Position numbers and translations under genes: made by a program. From RYN-230 sp963841695 (GTDB lineage: Bacteria; Actinomycetota; Actinomycetes; Streptosporangiales; Streptosporangiaceae), in assembly GCA_963841695.1 (NCBI GenBank), contig CAWJDQ010000004.1, positions 620,001 to 684,000 on the forward strand: 64,000 nucleotides of DNA, written 5' to 3'. The notes under the pieces are model-generated. The model was not told where the DNA came from. It did not search any database and was given only the letters and a program-made list of their open reading frames with translations. Below, in pieces: positions 59,494 through 64,000 of the stretch; position 1 is the stretch's first letter, and each line of letters starts with the position of its first letter.

Positions 59494-60843
59494 ATGGACG
59501 TGACGCCCGGTTCGCGGACCTGGCTGCACCGGCCGGTGCGGCGGCCGCGCTGGCCGTTTATCCGGCTGCGCTGGCGGGCTGTGCGGTTGCGCTGGCCGGC
59601 CGTGCGGCTGCGCCGCGGGGCCTTCATCGCGATCCTCGTCGCGCTGGCGGTGGTGCCGGCGCCGGCGTCCGCGGCCCGGCCGTGCACCAGCCGGGCCTGC
59701 CAGTCCGCGGGCATGGTGCGGTGGGCCCGGCCGCTGCCCGGCACCTGGGTGGCCCAGGCCGGGCTGGCCGGTACCACGCCCGCCGAGGGTGACGTCTACG
59801 CGGCCATGGGTGGGCAGGTCGCCGCCGTCGGCATCGGCACGACCGTGTTCGCCTACCACTCGGGTTCGGGCGCGCCGGCCTGGGAGAGCTCGCTCGCCGG
59901 GTTCCGGGCCGGCGCCCAGATCGTGTCGGTCCGGGTCTGGCCGGGCGTGGTCACCGCCGGGGTCGATGTGCCGGGACGGCGGGCCGGGTCGGCCAGCACC
60001 CGCCACGAGGTGGTGCTGGGCAGCGCCACCGGGAGGCTGATCCGGTCCTACCCGGCCGCGCCCTTCGGCGGGGCGGTCGCGGCCAGCTCCGCCCGCACGG
60101 TGATCGTCGGCAGCGCCGCGGTGACCAGCTACAGCAACCGGACCGGGGCCGTGCTGTGGAGCCGCCCGACCGGAGCCGTGCCCCAGGCCTGGAAGGTCAG
60201 CGGGAACGATCTGTACGTCACCGTGTCGGCGGGCGGGTACCTCAGCAACGGCCCGGTCCGGGCGCTGCGCAAGATATTTTTGCGGTCCGGCGTGCAGCGG
60301 CTGATCCGCCCGCCGGGCAAGTCTTTCCGCGGGGTGCTGAGCCGGGTGTTCGAGGGCGTGGTGGTGTTCAGCGACGCCAAGGGCACCATCGCCTACAGCG
60401 CCACGACGGGACGCCGGCTGTGGCGGCGGCTGGGCGCGGTCCCGGAGAACGCGGACGCCCTGGGCGGGCTGCTCTACCTCACCGACGGGAGCAGCCTGGC
60501 GGGCGTGGACCCGCAGACCGGCCGGACCCAGGCCCACGTGCCCGGCGGATCGACCTCCGGGACATCCGGCTTCTATGCTGTCCGGGACGGCGTGGTGCTC
60601 GGCCTCGACCAGGGCGCCCAGGGCGACGCCTGGGGCTACGACGTGGGCGTGGGCCGGGTGCTCTGGACCAACTCCGACCTGCCGTGGCCGCACTACTTCG
60701 TGGACCTGTCCGGGATCGGCGGCAGCACCGGCCCGCAGTCGGGGGCGATCCTGCTGGCGATCTGCGGTCAGGCCGGGGCGGCGGCGCCGGGCGGCACCAG
60801 CCCGGTCTGTGACCGTCCCGAGCTCGTGGCCCTCAACTGGTGA
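59494..60843 (+). CDS. Secreted or anchored PQQ-like beta-propeller protein
   Basis: 449 residues. A strongly basic N-terminus made of RLRWxAV repeats leads to a membrane helix (about 44-60; AFIAILVALAVVPAPASAA), likely a signal sequence or anchor. The rest is repeated propeller blades (VFAYHSGSGAPAWESS, VTSYSNRTGAVLWSRP, IAYSATTGRRLWRRL, LAGVDPQTGRTQ) as in PQQ_2 proteins. Cysteines near the start (CTSRACQS) and end may form disulfides. No quinoprotein catalytic residues were identified, so a binding or scaffold role is more likely. CGGAGG precedes ATG 59494. Confidence 0.8.
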   Translation: MDVTPGSRTWLHRPVRRPRWPFIRLRWRAVRLRWPAVRLRRGAFIAILVALAVVPAPASAARPCTSRACQSAGMVRWARPLPGTWVAQAGLAGTTPAEGDVYAAMGGQVAAVGIGTTVFAYHSGSGAPAWESSLAGFRAGAQIVSVRVWPGVVTAGVDVPGRRAGSASTRHEVVLGSATGRLIRSYPAAPFGGAVAASSARTVIVGSAAVTSYSNRTGAVLWSRPTGAVPQAWKVSGNDLYVTVSAGGYLSNGPVRALRKIFLRSGVQRLIRPPGKSFRGVLSRVFEGVVVFSDAKGTIAYSATTGRRLWRRLGAVPENADALGGLLYLTDGSSLAGVDPQTGRTQAHVPGGSTSGTSGFYAVRDGVVLGLDQGAQGDAWGYDVGVGRVLWTNSDLPWPHYFVDLSGIGGSTGPQSGAILLAICGQAGAAAPGGTSPVCDRPELVALNW

Positions 60844-60904
60844 ACGGCTGAACTGGTGTATGACTGGCCTCAACCTCGGAGTTGTCCCTCCGTGCCGTGG
60901 CTAA

Positions 60905-60933
60905 TTGTGAGTAGTGTGCCATCCTGCAATAGT
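60905..60933 (+). promoter_or_regulatory. Possible promoter of GAF-ANTAR gene
   Basis: TTGTGA (60905-60910), 17-bp spacer, AATAGT (60928-60933). Leader of about 45 nt with AGGAGGCGG before GTG 60984. Confidence 0.4.
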
Positions 60934-60983
60934 TAGGCGGTCTCACGCTCCCCGGGAAGCACGGCAGCACGACAGGAGGCGGC

Positions 60984-61788
60984 GTGGCGACAGATGACCT
61001 GGCCCGCCGGGCCCGCGAGCTGCTCAGCATGACCGGCGGATCCGCCTCCCGGTCGCTGAACCAGCTGGTCGGGCTGGTGTCGCGGCAGGTCCCGGGCTGC
61101 TCGGGGGCCTCCGCGGCCGTCTGGCGCGATGGTGAGCCGGTGGTCCGGGCGGCCAGCCATCCTGACCTCGCGGAGCTGTTCGAGCTGCAGCTCGCCGTCG
61201 GCTCGGCGCCCTGGCTGGAGGCCCTGGCCAGCCTGGACTCCACGGCCGGCACGGGACGGCCGGCACGGGACGGCGGCTGGACGGCGGACGGCCTGGCACG
61301 GGACGGCCGGCACGGGGACGGCCAGCTCGGAGACGGTGAGCTGCCCGGACACCCTGGAGGAGGAGCGCTGGCCGGGGTTCGCCGCGGCGGCGCTGGCCCG
61401 CGGCGTCCGGTGCTGCGTCACGATGGCCCACCGGTCCGGGGAGCGGGCGCTGACCCTGACCATGTTCGGCGCCCGGCCCCGGTCGCTCGATCCGGATCAG
61501 CTTCCGCTGGCTGAGGTGCTCGTGGCGTTCGGCGGGGCGGTCATGGGCAACGCGGCCGCCTACGACGGGGTGCAGCGCACGGTGCTGCGGCTGCGCGATT
61601 CCGTCGAGTCGGGGGCGCTGCTCGATCAGGCCCGCGGCGTGCTGATGCACGCGAGCGGCTGCACCGCGGAAGAGGCCTGGCAGCAGATGCGCGCCCGGTC
61701 CGCGGAGCAGCACGTCACGATGACTGAGGTGGCCCGGCAGGTCATCGCGGCGCAGGGAGCAGCGACGCCGGAGGCCGGGGCGGGCTGA
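60984..61788 (+). pseudogene. GAF-ANTAR regulator, split by a one-base frameshift in a G run
   Basis: Signal-responsive RNA-binding antiterminator type. The N-terminal GAF-like region (about 1-90; SRSLNQLVGLVSRQVPGCSGASAAVW, VVRAASHPDLAELFELQ) is in frame 0; the rest (DTLEEERWPGFAAAALARGVRCCVTM, and the ANTAR helices VESGALLDQARGVLMHASGCTAEEAWQQMRARSAEQHVTM) is in frame +1. The switch lies in a degenerate repeat ACGGGACGGCCGGC. The last copy reads CACGGGGACGG (61314-61317) where others have CACGGGACGG, and removing one G restores a full-length protein of about 267 residues. Could be sequencing error, mutation or slippage-based on/off switching. Confidence 0.8.
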
Positions 61789-61815
61789 GCCCATCCCGGC
61801 CTCCGGGTCCCGCCT

Positions 61816-61839
61816 ACCGCCGCCAGGGGGTGCGGCGGT
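61816..61839. terminator. Bidirectional terminator hairpin
   Basis: ACCGCCGC / GCGGCGGT eight-base stem with an 8-nt loop between two convergent genes. Confidence 0.5.
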
Positions 61840-61890
61840 GCGGGTGGTACGGGTGTTGCAGGTGATGCGGATAGTGCGAGTCGCGCGGAC

Positions 61891-63147
61891 CTAGGCCGCG
61901 GACCGCTCGTAGATGGCCAGCGTCTCCTGGCCGATCCGGTCCCAGGAGTAGCGCGCCCGGGCCCGGTCCACGGCGGCGATGCCGAAGCCTTCCAGCAGCA
62001 TCGGGCTGGCCAGCAGGGTACGGATCCGCTGGGCGATCAGCCCGGGGCGGCCCGGCGGGATCAGCAGCCCGGTGGTGCCGTCGATGATGGTGTCCAGGTG
62101 GCTGCCGATCGCCGAGGCGACGACCGGGGTGCCACAGGCCATCGCCTCCAGCGCGACGGTCGCGAACGGCTCGCCGGTCGGGGCGTCCACCAGCAGGTCC
62201 GCGGAGCGGAGCAGCGCGGGCAGGTCGGCCTCGCTGACGCTGCCGTGGAAGATGACCCGGTCCCGCACGTTCAGGTCGCTGGCCAGCCGGAGCAGCGCCC
62301 GGTACGCCTTGTCCCCGCGCAGCTGCCCGTGCTCCGGGCCGCCCGCGATGACCAGTTCGGCCTCGGGGATGTCGGCGAGCGCCCGCACCGCGACGTCCAC
62401 GCCCTGGTTGGGGGCGAGGGGGGCCACGCACAGCAGCCGGGGCCGGTCGCCCCGCTGGGCCACCGGGCCCTCCGGGGAGAACTTTCCGGTGTCCACGCCG
62501 CGCGGGATGAGCCGGACCGAGTCCCGCCGCACGCCCAGCCGGGCCAGGGTGGACATCTCGCTAGAGGAACTGGCCAGCACCGCGCGGACACTGCGCGCGA
62601 TGACCGGCTCCAGGCGGAGCCGGGCCGCCCCCGCCGCCTGCGCCCGGGTGCCCTGCGCCCGGCTGGCCCGGGCCCGGGTGCCCTGCGCCCGGGTCGCGTC
62701 GGCCCGGGGGGCACGGGCGGCCACGTCCGGATCCGGGTCGCCGGCCTGCAGCGACAGGAAGGTCTGGACGACGGGCACACCCAGATCACGGGCGCCCGCC
62801 AGCGCCGCGAGCCCGCTGGTCCAGAAGTACGCGTGGGCCACATCGGGCGCGTTGTCCTGCCAGTGCCGGGCCAGGTACTGGCCGAACTCCGCGGCGTGCG
62901 GGGCCAGGCTGTCGGCCGGAAGCTGCTTGGCCGGCCCGGCGGGCACGTGCTCGACGGTGACGCCCGGCGCGGGCTCGGACTTCTCCGGCTCGGCCGCCGA
63001 GTCGCGGCGGGCGTAGACGGTGACGTCGTGGTCCTGTTCGGCCAGCGCGGACACCAGCGACGCGAGCCGACGGTCCTGCCGGTCCGGCCCGGCCTCCGGG
63101 GCCTGGCCGAACGGGTTTCCCTGCAGTGTGACCAGGGCAATTTTCAT
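61891..63147 (-). CDS. Glycosyltransferase family 4 protein
   Basis: 418 residues from ATG 63147. GT-B fold: the N-terminal domain starts MKIALVTLQGNPFG and carries the acceptor-side SLVSALAEQDHDVTVYARR; the C-terminal donor domain has LIPRGVDTGKFSPEG, LLCVAPLAPNQGVDVAVRAL, VIFHGSVSEADLPALLRSADLLVDAPTGEPFATVALEAMACGTPVVAS and a typical end. E-x7-E (EPFATVALE) binds the sugar nucleotide. A loop near residues 155-190 has Arg/Ala/Gln repeats (RAQGTRA) coded by short direct repeats. Sugar and acceptor unknown. Confidence 0.88.
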   Translation of the reverse strand: MKIALVTLQGNPFGQAPEAGPDRQDRRLASLVSALAEQDHDVTVYARRDSAAEPEKSEPAPGVTVEHVPAGPAKQLPADSLAPHAAEFGQYLARHWQDNAPDVAHAYFWTSGLAALAGARDLGVPVVQTFLSLQAGDPDPDVAARAPRADATRAQGTRARASRAQGTRAQAAGAARLRLEPVIARSVRAVLASSSSEMSTLARLGVRRDSVRLIPRGVDTGKFSPEGPVAQRGDRPRLLCVAPLAPNQGVDVAVRALADIPEAELVIAGGPEHGQLRGDKAYRALLRLASDLNVRDRVIFHGSVSEADLPALLRSADLLVDAPTGEPFATVALEAMACGTPVVASAIGSHLDTIIDGTTGLLIPPGRPGLIAQRIRTLLASPMLLEGFGIAAVDRARARYSWDRIGQETLAIYERSAA

Positions 63148-63584
63148 TAGGAGCTGCCTCCTCGATCGGGGGTCGCCCACGCGGGTACGCCACGAGTCGC
63201 CGAAGAGGCAGTCAGGTGTTTGGACCAGAAAGTCCAGACAGGCAGCCACAGAAGTTCAGGCTGAGCCGGGGAAAAATTTCCATGGCAAGCACGCCTCTCC
63301 GACCACGCCAGACGGCGTGGGGGCGTGCCTGCGTCGTAGACACTGCAAGCAATATAACCCCGAAACCGGCCGCTGCCAAGCACGGCTGGCCGGCGATCCG
63401 TCGCGGAGTGCCTCAGCCGCAATACGGTGACGATCAGGCCGCCGCCGGGATCCGGCTACCGTGATCCCGGGTTAGCTTGGATCGTCAGCCGTCCGCTACC
63501 CCGGTCGTCGCGACCTAATCTCCGCGTCACCTGGCCCTCACCCTGACCGCCGCCCCTGTCGTTCCCCGCCGCGATTGGACTTCC
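63148..63584. other. Intergenic region, 437 bp
   Basis: No convincing gene. It contains a perfect hairpin CCACGCC-AGAC-GGCGTGG (63303-63320) and two relatively AT-rich islands (GAAAAATTTCC about 63270-63280; CAAGCAATATAACC about 63346-63359) that probably hold the divergent promoters of the glycosyltransferase and PAS genes. Confidence 0.5.
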
Positions 63585-64000
63585 ATGCCGCACCCCGACG
63601 GCCTGCCGGACCTCGACCTGGAGGTGGCTGCGCTCAAGGAACGCTACGCCGGGCTGCGGCAGGCCGCCGGGCTGCCCGGCACCGACGCCCGGGCCGTGCT
63701 GCAGGCCGCGTTTGCCGAGCTGGACGCGGCCGTGGACGTGCTCGGCGCGATGCGGGCCGGGCCTGCCCCGGGACCGGCCCAGGGGGGCGGCGGCTCCGGC
63801 CCGGAAGCGCTGCTCGCCGAGCGGCGGCTGCTGCGCGCGGTGTTCCAGGAGGCGCCGGTGCCGATGTTCCTGCTCGGCCCGGACGCCACCGTCCAGCGGG
63901 TCAACGCCCGGGCCAGCGAGCTGCTCGGCTCCGGGGTCGGCTATGCGGTGGGCAAGCTGTTCACCGCCTTCGTGGACCTGCCCTCCCGGGCCGCGGTGCA
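63585..64000 (+). CDS. PAS-domain signalling protein, 3'-truncated by window edge
   Basis: First 138 residues only, from ATG 63585, open to the edge. Helical N-terminal region (EVAALKERYAGLRQAAG, LQAAFAELDAAVDVLGAMRAG), a Gly-rich linker, then a PAS domain beginning near residue 82 (LLRAVFQEAPVPMFLLGPDATVQRVNARASELLG). In actinomycetes this arrangement usually continues into a SpoIIE/PP2C phosphatase or a GAF-PP2C module, but the effector domain lies outside the window. Confidence 0.75.
   Translation, partial: MPHPDGLPDLDLEVAALKERYAGLRQAAGLPGTDARAVLQAAFAELDAAVDVLGAMRAGPAPGPAQGGGGSGPEALLAERRLLRAVFQEAPVPMFLLGPDATVQRVNARASELLGSGVGYAVGKLFTAFVDLPSRAAV

Noticed and set aside
63216..63464. Small frames in the 63.1-63.6 kb intergenic region
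   Set aside because: Starts lack ribosome or leaderless signals and products show no pattern; more likely promoter DNA.

Overview
The window is about 64 kb of very GC-rich DNA (mostly GGC, CTG, GAC and GCC codons). GTG and TTG starts are common, genes are packed with 4-bp ATGA/GTGA overlaps, and there are XRE/DUF397 pairs, GntR-UTRA regulators, a GAF-ANTAR protein, SpoIIE/RsbW-type ATPase and PAS proteins. All of this points to the chromosome of a high-GC Actinomycetota (Streptosporangiales- or Pseudonocardiales-like; the genus cannot be fixed from sequence alone). I saw no tRNA, rRNA, CRISPR array, transposase or phage gene.

Layout. 0-2.8 kb: end of a homogentisate (tyrosine) catabolic operon, hmgA-gntR-fahA, facing a SulP transporter. 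4.5-11.4 kb: a divergent amine-catabolism unit (sarcosine/dimethylglycine dehydrogenase and choline-kinase-like protein to the left; APC permease, GntR regulator and metallophosphoesterase to the right) around two GTCTAGAC operators. 11.5-13.7 kb: ATPase / DUF397 / XRE regulatory trio. 14-20.3 kb: glgX-treY-treZ, which converts alpha-glucan to trehalose. 20.3-24.7 kb: dienelactone hydrolase, TetR and an ABC-2 exporter pair, and a frame-disrupted EamA transporter.

25-36.5 kb is the most distinctive block: a complete soluble diiron (propane/phenol/acetone-type) monooxygenase locus. A MimR-like activator lies divergent from an 82-residue protein and the series mimA-mimB-mimC-mimD, amidohydrolase, DUF59 protein, zinc alcohol dehydrogenase and dedicated GroEL. 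Two near-identical palindromes lie before the small gene and before mimA, and strong hairpins sit on both sides of mimB. The catalytic subunit keeps all six diiron ligands with the spacing of methane monooxygenase. An NRAMP metal transporter follows GroEL by 12 bp.

37.9-53 kb holds housekeeping and accessory genes: a deaminase, an ECF sigma factor with a membrane partner, a threonine-dehydratase-like enzyme, two PH-domain membrane proteins, a MarR-controlled heterodimeric ABC exporter, a GH3 glycosidase, a VKOR plus thioredoxin-like disulfide pair, and a large LuxR regulator. 53.4-57.6 kb is a tungstate/molybdate-type ABC transporter with an XRE-PBP regulator. Its protein sequence is well conserved but is broken by roughly one single-base indel per 100 bp, which is either assembly error or an unusual indel-only decay. 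57.6-64 kb: hypothetical protein, methyltransferase, PEBP protein, beta-propeller protein, GAF-ANTAR protein with a one-base frameshift, glycosyltransferase and the start of a PAS protein.

Regulatory pattern: at least six genes have a TANNNT -10 box ending 6-8 nt before the start codon and no ribosome binding site, the signature of leaderless transcription.
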